DNA of 64,000 bases from Diplonema papillatum (GCA_030068145.1 JAPJBO010000174.1:1-64000), one strand, 5' to 3'; shown: positions 35,453-46,917, counted from the first letter of the stretch. The notes: generated by a model from the sequence alone, not told the origin. Numbers and translations are program-made.

Positions 35453-38400
35453 ATGCCACGCATGTTGCCATCGATTCACAACAACCCCTGCAGTCCGAAG
35501 CGTTGCCGCCCCGCATCCCAAGCTGATGCTGACGACTTGGATCAGGCGGATGAGAGCGACGAAGCCTCGGAGGCCGACGAAGGTGTCAGCGAAGAAGCCA
35601 TCGACCTCATCGAAAGCGTGTTCCGGCAGGCTGAACACAGCTACTTTGAATTCAGGTATCAGTTCCCACCCCTCAATCCCCCTCCATTCGTGGGTGCGAC
35701 CCATATGCCGCACGCAAAGAAAGCCAGGTCCTCAGCGAATAATTGAGTCGCAGGTTCTCCCGACTCCCCAAATTTAGGTTAGCACAAACTCAAGAGGTCT
35801 CGTCAACGATTCCTTGCAGTATTAGCATACTTTCAAAAATAGAAAAGTAGGACGTGGGGGCCCAGGACCACTTGAACAACGCAGTGGACCTGGTGTCGGT
35901 CACAGTACATGACCACCCTTAGCGAGTCTAGAGATAACCTTTTGCTCAGTCCGGCGTTAGCGCAAACCCGAACCTTTTTGCTCAGTCCGGCGTTTGTGCA
36001 ACCCGAACCGTTTTGCCCAGTCCGGCGTTTGTGCAAACCTGAACCTTTTTGCCGGTCCGGCGTTGGTGCAAATCCGCACGTTTTGCCCAGTCCGGCGGTT
36101 GTGCAAACCCGAGCCTTTTGTCCAGTCCGGCGTTGGTGCAAACCCGAATCTTTTTGCCCAGTCCGGCGTTTGTGCAAACCCGAACCCGTTGAACCCTGAT
36201 GATGCCAAGCTCGGCGTTTGGTGGCAAGTTCGGGGACCTGGTGCTAAGTTTGGAATGATAGCAAGTTCGGGGCGCGTACCCGGGGGGGAGGTCCCCAACC
36301 CGGGCTTCCTTTTTACCCCTGCAAACCCGTGAGTAGGTGCTACGGGAGTATCTGGCAACCGCTGCTTAACAGTGCTCAGGTTCATGTACTTAAAAGATTT
36401 CAATGCTTAACAGGAGGCCGCCCTGCAAAAGGGAGTGGATGTAGTAGACGAGTTCTGCACACTCACCGGGATGGAGCTAAACCTCCAGAAGACGGTCGCG
36501 TTCTCGACGAGACGTAGGCACCAGTCGACGCTCAAAATCCGCAGCGTGGATGCGCTGCTGCGGTTTAGCAAATCCGTCACGTGCCTCGGGGTCCTAGTCT
36601 CGACGGCGAAGAATAGGACGGAAAGGTCCGACTCGGAGAGGGTGGAGAAGGCGGCTGCCCTGGCGGAAGGCCTCCGCCATGCGCCGTTCCGGTACGAAAA
36701 GCGGATCCGGATTGTGCAGTCGAATGTGCTACCGGCGGCGCTGTCGGGCTGCTCTTTCGCACCGGTGTCGAAGGTGGCGATGAAACGGCTGACGACGTCG
36801 GTGATGGGACTGATCTGGGGTGGATCCAACCCGAAGCGCGCGAGGGAGATGGTCCTAAACTTTCAGGAGAAGGGCCACCTGACGGATCCCGGTACATGCC
36901 TAGCATATAGGGTGACGACAGCGTTTTACGCGGCGTGCGAGAGGTTGCCACGACTGCTGCCTCTGATGGAGAGCATCCGGGGAAGATACGCCGAGGGGGA
37001 CCTACCCCTGGGGCCAGTTGGACTGGCGATGAGGAGCATGGAGGAGTGTGGACACGTATGGGGACCCGGGCCCCTGTCTCGCACGCTGAGGAATGGTGCA
37101 ACATATGACCCGTTAACCTCGGCACCTTCGAAGAGGGGACATGAAGTTAGGGCGGACTTGAGGGCGAAGACGTGGTCCCGACTGGTGGCGAGGCGGCCGG
37201 GATTTGAGGGCATACAGAGAGCCGACCTGGAGCGGACGAACTCCTTCTGGAGGATGCGTGAATGTCCCGCGCACACCGCGAGGCTTATACGTGTAGCGTT
37301 GGCGGGGGGGGTGAACACGGCTGAGTACACGTCGCGGATGAGGCAGGCCGGAGCTGAGCCGCAGGCGCCCAGCTGCAAGCACTGTGGAAGCGGCGACACC
37401 GAGGACGAGAAACACGTATTCTGGGACTGCGGAGCGTACTCGCACATACGGCGACGAGAGGCACATGCCGAGCTGATGGCAGCCAACCGGGCCGACTGGC
37501 CCAGATGCACGCTGGAACACGGAGTGGTAGTACCCGAGAATGCCCAATTCTCGAGGCGGCTCCAGGAGATGATGGCTGAAATCCTTGCGGAACGGGCTGG
37601 GCTCGAAGCACGTGGCTGGGTGGCCAGGAACCCCACGACCCCCTGGTCGAGAGCGAATGCGATGCCTGCCGAGAAATTTGACCACCCCTTCGCGCGGATT
37701 GCCCCGGCATGGACGTGGGAGCGGAACAAGACCTGGGGACTACCGACGTTTTATGCGTTGGTAGCGTGGCTGTCGGACATGCAATGGACCGAGAACGGGC
37801 AGGCGTCAATGCTGGAGCTTGCGATCGACTTTGAACTCTTCTCGGGCCTCAGCATGCCGCTGCACGGGAATGCGCCGAAGGGGGTGAGAGAACGGGGAAA
37901 CGTCCTGCGCTGCATGATGAGCGCGTTGGACAAGCTGGCGGCACAGCAAGGGCTGGGAAGCTGCATGAGAGGAGAGAGGGTGTGCCCGACGACGTCGCTG
38001 TCGTTCATGGGCATCTCGGGGATATCGGGTGTACGGCCCAGGCCACGCTTTCGCGAGGCACACACGGGGACGATACTTGAGGAACAAGTGAAAGGAAGCG
38101 ATGTAGGGACGCAGTGCCCGACGTACCCTGACTGGACGATCGGGAGAGCGGCGAGGTGGGCCCTGCCTGCCCCACCACAACTGCACCCAGACCCCGTGCA
38201 TATGCCGGGTGTCGGTATAGAGAAGGCACTCGTCACGTGCGCGACCCATCACAAAGGGAAGTGTGAGGCGTGCAGAGCACTCGTCCGAAGGGACGCTCCC
38301 ACGGTAGAGATGTGCTGCCGGCACCATCACCACGCGAACGATGGGCAGCCGATCGCGGTGTGCACAGAGCACAGCACGACGAAGTGCGGCGAGTGCAAGA

Positions 38401-40257
38401 CGGCGGCGGCGTGTTGCCGCAGCGGGCATCATGCCTGCCGCACGCATGGCAGAGGAACCTGCCAAGAGTGCAAAAGGCTCCCTACGCTGACGCAGAGGCG
38501 ACCGGCGGCATGTTGCAGCCGCGGCCACCACCAGTCCAACAAGCCGAACGTCCAGTCAACCCCCGGACGCAACAAGAAGAAGAGGCCCTCCTCACCCACC
38601 CAGGTGGGCGTACAACGGGAAACGCCAGTAGGAAAGCGAGCGGCGCGAGCGCCGCTCGCGGCAACGAAAAAGGAGACGGCGACGACCGGACGGGCGACCA
38701 AGAGGCCGCCACCAACGCCAGGAACCAGCGAACGACCAGCGCTGAAGAAGAGGGTGCTCGGCACCCCGAAGGAAGGCCCGATCGCCGGCCGCAAGCGGAA
38801 GAAGACGAAGGCGACCACACCCGACTCAGGGGTGCATCGAAGGAAGAAGAAGGTACCGAGGGCAAGCAGCTCTCAGAAACGACCGGGGACCACGGGCACA
38901 CCAATGCCCTCGAAAGTGGAAAACGGGCACTCCTGCCCGCCCTCGTACTCGCCGACTCAGTCTCTGGAATCGCAAGAAAGCCAAACCCCGCTAGCTACAA
39001 ATGCTCGACCTTGACGACGCAATGGCAGGTGACGACGTCATCCGATAACCTGGCTATCGAGGCAGTGCATGCTAATCCATGTGGTTCATGTACTTAAAAG
39101 AACTCAATGCTTAACAGTGCTCACGTGGGCGGTGTCTTCGGACAGCACCTCGTGATGTTCGCATCACAACACAAAGAAGACAGTGAAATGGTCGTTACCT
39201 GGTCGGGTTTCGCTCGCGACCGTTTCCTGAACAATCCTTCACTAAATCCGCGGTTAAATAACCTGGCCTCAGTGGTGCAAGCACCACGCGCTCTTCAAAC
39301 CCATGAAACGTTTTCCCCCCGAAACCCTGATGCTAAGTTCAGGATGATGGCAAGTCGGGGGCCCTTATCCAGGGGGGACGTGAACCTTTGTGCTGAGTGC
39401 ACCGAGTGCGGACCCGGAAAAAAAGTCCACCGGCGGGAACTGAACCTTCCACCCGTAGGCCAGGAAGGTCGTCCACTGACGACTGTGCCACGCCGTTGTC
39501 CGCCGCGAGAAAATCTTTTTCGACGAATTGTGAATTCTCAAAAATACCACAAAAAAAAACGGTAGAGAAATGTCCGGGGTGGGGGTACCCCACGGCCTGC
39601 CCCAGAAAAGTGGGATAGCTCGCTAGAGCTAAATTTGAGAATTTCAAATTTACCAAACCTCTAGGCTCGGCTGAAAACGAAGTTACACGGATGCGCAACC
39701 ATATGTGACAGTAAACAGTAAAGTAAAAGCGACACGAAGTATAAAAAGGAATGAAATGAAACAGTCTTGAAAACACACTGCCCAGGCCCTGCTCTAACAG
39801 CACAACAGGAAAACCCCCCCTTTCCCCCCGCCTCACAAGTCAAACGGAGACTTCACAAAACCGACCGCTTACTACAAGAAACAGTCTAGCAAAGCACCCA
39901 GCGTACACCACGTACCACGCCTAGCACCGCCAGCACGAATCACATCTCACAGGTGGCTTACCGACGAGTTGGTGTACCATGGGCTTCGGGGCAAGCCTGC
40001 TCCCTATTTTGTCCTTGCCAAGTTGTTGTACTACCCAGTTCTGACCCACTGGCTTCTTACCAATCCGGCGGCAGAAGCCTGCGACGCGGTGCAGTTGTGG
40101 AGAGGCCAAGCACGCTACTTTGACACGTACAGGTATGCACAACGTTTAATCCAACCTGCTTTTGTCGCAACGCTGTGAAACCTGCAGGTTGTGGGTCGAG
40201 AGGTGCAAACCGGCAACCGAAGAACGCACCAGCCCGGAAGGCAGGAATCATGATTAA
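35453..40257 (+). CDS. Unrecognised three-exon gene with a LINE-bearing intron
   Basis: Exon A ends at 35655 (donor GTATCA), exon B is 39953-40132 (acceptor CTCACAG, donor GTATGC) and exon C is 40188-40257, ending in TAA. Phases agree at both junctions: two bases are carried over each time and completed by the first base of the next exon. Starting at the ATG at 35453 the product is 150 aa. It has an Asp/Glu-rich acidic stretch after a Cys/Pro-containing start, a short predicted helix before the first junction and a hydrophobic middle segment in exon B. No domain is recognised. Exon A is open upstream to an acceptor at 35431-35434 (TCAG), so the same exons could instead be the 3' end of the ASH gene or have another 5' exon. 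The second intron is only 55 nt; the first (4297 nt) is filled with repeats. Confidence 0.5.
35940..36187 (+). repeat. Tandem array, seven copies of a 34-36 bp unit
   Basis: Each unit reads roughly TTTTGCCCAGTCCGGCG then TTTGTGCAAACCCGAACC, with scattered substitutions and one- or two-base length differences. Seven units are countable. It lies inside the long intron of the 35453-40257 gene. Beyond it come motifs like those around the tRNA-like elements (GATGCCAAGCTCGG, TGGCAAGTTCGGG). Confidence 0.88.
36379..39107 (+). mobile_element. 5'-truncated non-LTR (LINE) retrotransposon
   Basis: The insert carries the C-terminal part of a LINE polyprotein and the same 3' tail as the 17920-18240 fragment. 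It is flanked by identical 16-bp direct repeats, TGCTTAACAGTGCTCA, at 36363-36378 and 39108-39123, which could be target-site duplications. Its first 30 bases resemble its own 3' tail (TTCATGTACTTAAAAGA), so insertion into or behind an earlier copy's tail is an alternative explanation. It is in the same orientation as the host gene and lies in its first intron. The catalytic part of reverse transcriptase is missing, so this copy is not autonomous. Confidence 0.87.
36411..39014 (+). pseudogene. LINE polyprotein C-terminal remnant (RT thumb, zinc knuckle, Cys/His-rich tail)
   Basis: The open frame of about 867 codons begins just after the reverse transcriptase catalytic motif would have been: the first residues match the segment that follows the YxDD box in LINE RTs. 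A zinc-binding segment of the RVT type, CKHC followed by a His and a further Cys, is coded at about 37374-37430. From 38236 to 38535 there are three copies of a Cys/His module of the form C-x2-H-x4-C-x2-C-x(6-14)-CC-x(2-3)-HH. A Lys/Arg/Pro/Thr-rich tail follows, probably nucleic-acid binding. No start codon precedes the homologous region and the end is frame-shifted relative to the 17.9-kb copy, so it is a truncated remnant. Confidence 0.85.
39405..39510 (-). repeat. Second tRNA-derived SINE-like element
   Basis: On the minus strand a box A-like GTGGCACAGTCGTCAGTGG is followed by a box B-like GGTTCAGTTCC and then a T run that could terminate Pol III transcription. No complete cloverleaf can be drawn. 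Like the element at 11345-11420 it lies next to GCTAAGTTC-type motifs (39330-39350). Confidence 0.5.
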
Positions 40258-42215
40258 TCACTCAAACAACAGCTCGCTTTTCGGCAACGACCTCGGCAAC
40301 ATCGGGCACTACAAGAGTGACAAGTCGTGGACGAAGCGACGCCGCTTCTCGTTCAGCGGCAAATAGGTCTCGAGAGAAACCTCCCGCGGGGAGGCTCTGT
40401 GACCTCACGCGATCCTCTGCAGGACGTGTTGCCGTTCCGGCTGAAGGAGTTGCCAAGCCTACGAATCAGCTGTTTTTGTGGCTAACAAATGCAATTTGTC
40501 AAGAACAGAAACAGATCGATGGCAGCGTACTGTCCTCACTCCCGTTAGATGAACAAAACAGGTTTGAAGGAAGTGCGCACAAATCAGACAAAGTAAGTAG
40601 AGACCGTAAGTGCGCACAAACAAAGGAAGCGCCAGATCCGTTCTTCGCAGGAAGATGCGTACAACCGCATCAGCTGGAAGCGAACGGAGGGATCGGTTCT
40701 GCAACCGGGCAGCAATAATGATCAACGCCGTTGGCAACGGCAACAGGAATTCGCGCCTACTGGAACCCATTGCGCAGGCAGGTTCGGCCGGTCGGTTTAC
40801 CCTCCGCGCGTGGCCACACCACCAGGGCCTGCTTTTCCATCGTGCCCGCTTCGCTGAGCCGTTGAGCGCCCCCGTTTGCGAGAAAGGCAGACCGACTTTT
40901 TGTGACGACCTCGCGAACCTGCTAAAAGGAACGTCGCGTCGAAAAGAAGCTGCAAATGGCAGTATGTCCCCGAGACCGCCGAAGAAGAAGCTGCCGGCAA
41001 CATACGCGTCGAAATGAACGCAGCGGGTACCGCTGCACACACAATAATAAAAGTCTGGAGCCGGTGCCAGAGTCTCTGGGCTTGCATGCTCCAGATACGC
41101 CATCCACTTAATCCCGTAGATCGTGTGCGGTGGCGTCCAGGGGTTGAGGAACTGCAGTGGCAACAATTGTTACTTAAGCGCGCTGTTTCAGCTCTTGCGG
41201 ATGATAGAGGGGCAGAGCCATCTTCTTCCGGGAGTGAAGGAACACAGCGGATACAAAAGTACCAGCGGTCAGCCAGATCCATGAGCCACGAGCCAACCAA
41301 GATCAGTCTGAAACAAGCTAACGGAAATGGCACCACAGCGGTTACCATACGACCGAAATAATCAAAGGAAAAATGAACGAGACCGCCTGCCCACTTGCTG
41401 CAGAATCAAAGTGTGGGTGAACAAGCGAAATGCAGTTTGAAAAAAACACGAAGCCGTCCAAGATCAAGAGAAGGTATGCGGCGCAGCTCGCCCGGAGGAG
41501 AGGGGGTGCTGAGTGCCAAAACATGCAAAGCTTGTGTGTCCCTCCGGCGATCCGCTTTGCCTTGTGTGCCCTGCACCCGTACCTCTGGGCTTGTCCCTAA
41601 ACGAAGCGCCAAGCCACAAGGTCCGCCTCGATGCTTTATTTTTAGTCTGTTAAAGCCGGGCACCTCAATGCCCGCGCACAATTCTTCAGAACCCGTAACC
41701 CCCCCTCCGACCCGTCCACAGGAAGAAAGAAAGAAATACAGAAGAGCGCATTCAAGTACGTTTTACCTCCTGGATCTCGCCGACTTCCCTTCGTACGCTG
41801 TCCCAAGTTGTCACTATTTACGTTCCTCAAGCGGTCCCGCGGCCGCCCCTCTCTAACGCCTCTGTGTACGCCTAGCAGCAAGCCTCTTTTTGCCGCTTTT
41901 ACGGTTAGAATACCGCACCCAGCTCTCAACGCAGCAGGTGCGGGACACTTCTTCTACTTTCTGGTGTGATCGCACCCCATCATAAAACCCTGTATGAACC
42001 CGCCAACCCAAACACAATCCTGGCAAGAATTCAGCGAAAGAACCCAGCACAACTCCGGCAAAACCTGAAGCTGATCCGAATTTTCCCCTTGTTTTCTCGC
42101 TCAGTGAGTCCGTGAGATAGCGAATGCGCTCGGCTGCATTCGTTAGTGTTTCAATGCCATATACTACCGTCGTTGTGAAACTGATCGGGCAGGTATTTCG
42201 TCATGTCTTTCGTTT

Positions 42216-42503
42216 TATGTGTAAGCGCCTGCTTCGTAGGAATTACTTGTGAAAGCTGCCAGTTGCGAAATATAAAAGTAGTGTGGTACTCATCAGGATG
42301 CCGACGACACTCTCCACTATCGCAACAATATTCCCACATCAAAGAAGGTAAGTGTGCAGTAGCCCACACGAACCACAGGTAAATCTGGGTTTAGTGGCGG
42401 GCGTGAGCGTTCAACAAAAAGTACCCACTTTGTAGTTGTATTCTGATTCCCCCCCTCGAGCCTCCTTCGAAGTAAGCACAAGGCAGCCCCTCGAGTATTT
42501 TCG
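42216..42503 (+). repeat. Family A repeat with internal extra segment
   Basis: Head and tail follow family A, ending CCTCGAGTATTTTCGC. The middle contains an additional segment (GTGTGGTACTCATCAGGATG and following) that is also present at the break point of the interrupted copy at 44459. A short partial copy of the middle blocks (AACACAGGTAAATCCGGG) occurs again at 42660-42700. Confidence 0.8.
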
Positions 42504-44666
42504 CTCGAAAATGTTAAACCCCGGGGATCCGAGGCTGCTGAAAGCTTGTTTGATCCGAGCCATGGAATCACCTAAATACTTACGGATACGACTCCCGAAT
42601 ACAGAAGGCTGGCACTTGAAGGTTCAAAATCTCAAGGAAGAAAAATGTGCTGCCGCCCGAAACACAGGTAAATCCGGGTTTAGTGCAACGTTCAACGAAA
42701 GAAGACTCGGTAATTGCCCCTCGATTGTCCATTCACCCTGCCCTATCCATTTGGTATATCGTATAGACAGGTAAGGTAGGCCTAGAGCACTTGCCAGAAA
42801 CAGTCTGAAAGCATGCACATACACGTTGCAGCGTCCTCGTCAAATGTCTCCTTTGTTACGTCGCAAAGCATATCCCGTACAAACAAGAGCAAGCAAACAG
42901 CTTATCACGTGAGCAGGTTCTGAGGTTTGCACAATCCCACCATCTCTATATCAACTGTGAGACTTGCCATTTTTTCCCGTCCAAACTAAGCGTGCTGTTG
43001 CATGCTCCGGGACGCCGCAAGTTCACAGAAAACGACGGAATCGGAAAGGAATCCAAACCAAAAAAGAGAGAAAAGAAGAAAGAAGCCCTCATCATTGTTG
43101 AACCTTTGCAACTCCCAAACGGCACCTACCTAGGGCCGACCACCGCTGGGCGTGCTAGTCCCGTTTGCAATCGGTCGGTGCGGAAAAGAAACGGAAAAAA
43201 AAGCAACGCGAGACAACAGGCGCCCGGCGAAGCAAAGCGAACCCACGATCGGAGCTCCCCCTATCCCCACTAAACCGTGGAGGATCGGCAACGGGAGGTC
43301 ACCTCCTCGGAGGAAGGACAACGCTCCCAGTTTCCAGGACACGCTCACGCAGCGCACCAAACGATGAAGCGATGCGCGAGATCGACAGCCTCCAGAACAG
43401 CGTCCCACTAGATTGCTTGCTCTGCACCTGGATCTACAATGTTGCCCTGGCAGACGTCTCGGAATGCGAGCGAGTCGCCCTCATGCGACCCGCTGTTGAT
43501 GGCGTTGGAGCACAGAGTCGGCGGCCACACGCCGTTCTCAGTACCCGCCAGCTTCGTGAAAGATTGGACAGAGGGAGGCCTGCAATGTGATCTTAGTTTA
43601 GCATTTACGCACGAGCTCACAGGTAAGCCACCGGGTTGAACTGAGCGACCAGACAGCGACTGCTCTTCGGTGCAGGTGTGGAAAGCCGCGGCGGTCCTGG
43701 GGAAGCTAGAACTCCTCGGCCGCTATGTCATCGGAGGAGTTCATAATGGTCTACTGTACAACCTGGCAGAATCATCCCCGAGTCTCGGAGAATGCGGCGG
43801 GGGGCGTAGAGTGGACGAGTAGCGAGTATTTCTTGTGGTTGGAAGCACGGGGTCCCCCGCCTTTTTGTGTTACCGAGGGAATGATCAGTTTGGTGTCGTG
43901 CTACATGGTCAAAGGGACGATGTTGAGTGCATACAGCACATTCTATGTGCGTTTTGGCCAGTCTCCCGCCCTGTACGTTGTCTACCCCCCTCTTCCCGAA
44001 ACGGACTTTCCGCGTCCTCGTGGAAGCACGGTGCGGACAAGACAAATCATTGAGCACACACCATTCCAAGCATCTGGTTACGTTCTTGCATCCAACTGCA
44101 CAACGTCGGCGTAGGGGTTCTTGTGAGAATCTTAGGGCACGCGGCACGAAGCTTTGAATGATGGTCGGCTGGACATGCGCAATCATCATTGCGCACCGCG
44201 GCGACCCTCAAAGCACAAGTTGTTCTGACGGAACAGTGATAGGTCGACCCGTGACCACCGAGAGACGTGGCGCAGTCGCTGTGGGCAAGATAATTTAGCA
44301 CGGCTCGTCTCGCTGCTTCGATGCTCAACTTCTTCTTTTCGCTTTCGTTTCCGCCGTCCTGAAACCGGCGACGGGCCTTCGATTTGCCTCGCTTGAAAAT
44401 TAAGGGGGTTCTATCAGATCTGATCTGTTCCTTTTGTTACTCTCGTTTGCTTTTCTTTTTAAATACGCACCTGCTTTGTAAGTTTAGGAAGTCAAGGAGG
44501 CCGCCAGTGGCAAAATCCCGATAGTGTGGTGCTCATCGCATGCTGGTGACTCCCCACTATTGGGTGGGGGGGGGTGCCGCCCCCCGGGGGGGGGCGGCAC
44601 TGCGGTGTTGGGGAGGGAAAACGTCCCAAATGTTTGCCGTTAGCAAACGTTTGCCGTTTGGCACAT

Positions 44667-44842
44667 CGTTTTTTTAAGCCCTTGAGAAACGTCTATAGCG
44701 TAGCAGGCAAGTAGAAGCGTCCCATCCCGCATCAGTCACTTGCTGCAGACTGGGTCAGACTGTGCAGGCCTGGGGGGTTCGACCGTTCGACACCTACGAC
44801 GATGACAACTTCAGCATGCGAAAGTGACGAACCGGAGTAATA
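44667..44842 (-). repeat. Dispersed repeat family F, minus copy
   Basis: This is the reverse complement of 19741-19915 with only scattered differences, from CGTTTTTTTAAGCCCTTGAG to GACGAACCGGAGTAATA. Confidence 0.85.
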
Positions 44843-44938
44843 CAAATCCTGCCTCACAGAAATCGCATCCTTGTGTTTCCGTCTCTTGTGATGATTCTCC
44901 TTCCTGTCTGCAGGGCAATGTCAGCCAAATGCCAGACG

Positions 44939-44972
44939 TTTGCCAAACGGCAAACGTTTGCCGTTTGGCAAA
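44939..44972. repeat. Perfect 34-bp palindrome
   Basis: The left arm TTTGCCAAACGGCAAAC is followed without spacer by its exact reverse complement. Related sequence, TTTGCCGTTAGCAAACG with GTTTGCCGTTTGGCA, is present at 44630-44665 on the other side of the family F copy. The two flank the insert like imperfect terminal repeats. Confidence 0.9.
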
Positions 44973-46917
44973 TCGTGCCAAACGCGTTTTAGTAGCCGTT
45001 TTTTTAGTCACTGCCCGGGGGGGGGGGGGGGGGGGGTGTCCCGAATCTCGAAGTAGATGTGCAGTAGCCCTCACGAAATGCGGGTAAGCTGGGTTAGGGC
45101 CGGATGTTCACCCCCCCCTCTAGCCTCCGTCGCAATCCGCACCGGGCGGCCCCTCTAGAAATTTTTGAGCCACACGCAATGTGCGAGGAAGGAACTACCT
45201 GAGCACGACCCCATGATTCTGAACAATTGCCGACTGAAACCACGTTTAGGATTTGGGCTCAGGGGTAATGCGGTCAACGAAACCCCTTGTTTCACGTTCT
45301 TCTCTCCAGCATCTGCAGAATAGCACGAAAAGCCTCTGGGCAAAAACCCGTAATCACACTTCTTCTCTCCAACTCTCGCGATGTACGGCTTTGTTGTCAT
45401 CCATTTGTTTTCCCGGGTCTCGTCTTCAGACTCCACAAGCGTCGAGAAGGAATGTGAGCGAGGGGGAAGACCTTGCCGACTCTCTGACGTGTACCAACCC
45501 ACGTCAAGTGCTCACGACAAACGAAGTCGCTCGATAGCAACGAACGTTATATCACAGGCCTTTCGTTGAGTATCCACAAGTCGTATCGATGATGCACCGA
45601 ACTGGAAAGGAGTCCCTGCATATACAGTACAGCAGTGCGTGACCAATACGATGCTCTTCAATAGCCGTGTGCATTGCGTCTTCCGGCAATGGAAGCAGGC
45701 GCTGCCTCCCTCATTTGACGAGGCCACCCCGCGCAGGGGAAATCGAAGGAGCGCTCACACTGAACTGCACATCCTTTCCCCTCCGTCCGGATAGCAAAAG
45801 GTAGGCATGAGAGAATGGTTTTCAACCAACGGTGAGACCGTGGTGAGGTTGACGTCAATGTAAGGCTTCGCAAAACATCGTTGCATTGTGTTCGTGTCGT
45901 GTCGCGAACAGAATAGCTGTCGAATGTGTGTTACGCTACCCCGCCCCTGATCCGCCCGTTGGTTTCTCTCGTTTCGTTCATTGTTCGTTTACTCGGTCCC
46001 ATCTCTTTTCTTGACAACTTCCCCGTGCGAGGGAAATAAGACTAATAAGAAACTGAGCCGAGTAATGGGCTCACAGTTCATCTTTTGGAAAGCGAAGGCA
46101 AAACGATACAGTACAAGAAGAAGCAGTACGAAGATGTTTCCCGCCCTCGCGTTGTGAGCAGTGTTCAGCACAGTGAGTCGGGACGGATTAGCCAGAGGCA
46201 GACGGGTCTTCACCCCCATTGTTATAGACAAGGGCACCACAAATTCCTGCAAAGGTCTCTGGTGCTGTGGCCCTCAACACTCACCGTCACTACAGGCCCG
46301 GATATCCGCACCTCTTTCGCTGGGCAGTCAGGGTCGTAGTGATATTAACGAGGAGGTGGCGAGCAAGAAGGGGCCGAAGAATGAGCGCATCTGCCAGGAA
46401 CACAATGGCGATAGTACGAGAGCGCTTTCGGGCTGCAGTTTGTGCTCCCGGCTTTGTTGCGGTGGGGGGTGTCAGTGCGGTGTTTTGACGCGTACCGCTC
46501 TCTTTTGCAGTGTCACGGGCATATGTCTCATCTAGGCCTCGTACGCAGGAGAACTGGGGGTTCAAGCAATGAGAGGCCATTCCATGAAGCTCGATAAAGA
46601 AGTCATCGCATTCAGAACGGAAAAGTGATGCTCGCACCAGATCAAAAATCTGTGTGTGTGGTCGACATCTGTGTGGTTGCCGGTTGTTTTGTACACGCGG
46701 CGGGGCGAAGTTCGTTCGATCTTTTTCTTCGTGTCCCAACATTGTAAACTAACCCTTGTACTGCAATGCTTCATCAGTGGACAAAACTCACACACATACA
46801 CACGCGCACACTGACACGTCCCCCGTCCTCCGCCTGCACTGGGCAGACCGTCGTGTTCGTGATCGTTCTCTTCACTTGATGCACACCGTCGCGTCAGCTG
46901 GAACCCATGCCGGAACG

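Larger units (their letters stand above)
44459..45165 (+). repeat. Family A repeat interrupted by a palindrome-rich insert
   Basis: The family A head is at 44459-44545 and its tail at about 45048-45165 (GTGCAGTAGCCCTCACG to CCCCTCTAGAAATTTTTG). Between them, about 500 bases contain the inverted family F copy, a C/G hairpin at 44572-44601, a perfect 34-bp palindrome at 44939-44972 and a run of about 20 G at 45018-45037. The head and tail are more diverged from the consensus than most copies. Confidence 0.7.
40258..46917. other. Repeat-rich region with weak exon candidates
   Basis: No gene is firmly supported. Weak candidates on the plus strand, none with a recognised domain, are 40245-40366 (38 codons from an ATG), 41014-41361 and 43676-43819. 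The last follows a CAG acceptor and is protein-like, but it is out of phase with the best upstream donor at 43623. Repeat copies are listed separately at 42216-42503, 44459-45165, 44667-44842 and 44939-44972. The 600 bases before 46918 show no repeat and may hold the promoter of the PC-esterase gene; a CA-rich stretch lies at 46786-46825. Confidence 0.45.

Noticed and set aside
35940..36187. CRISPR-like array
   Set aside because: Units abut with no unique spacers, they diverge freely, and the setting is a eukaryotic intron. It is a minisatellite.
45018..45037. Telomere-like or centromeric repeat
   Set aside because: It is a simple G run within an interrupted dispersed repeat, without any repeating TTAGGG-type unit.
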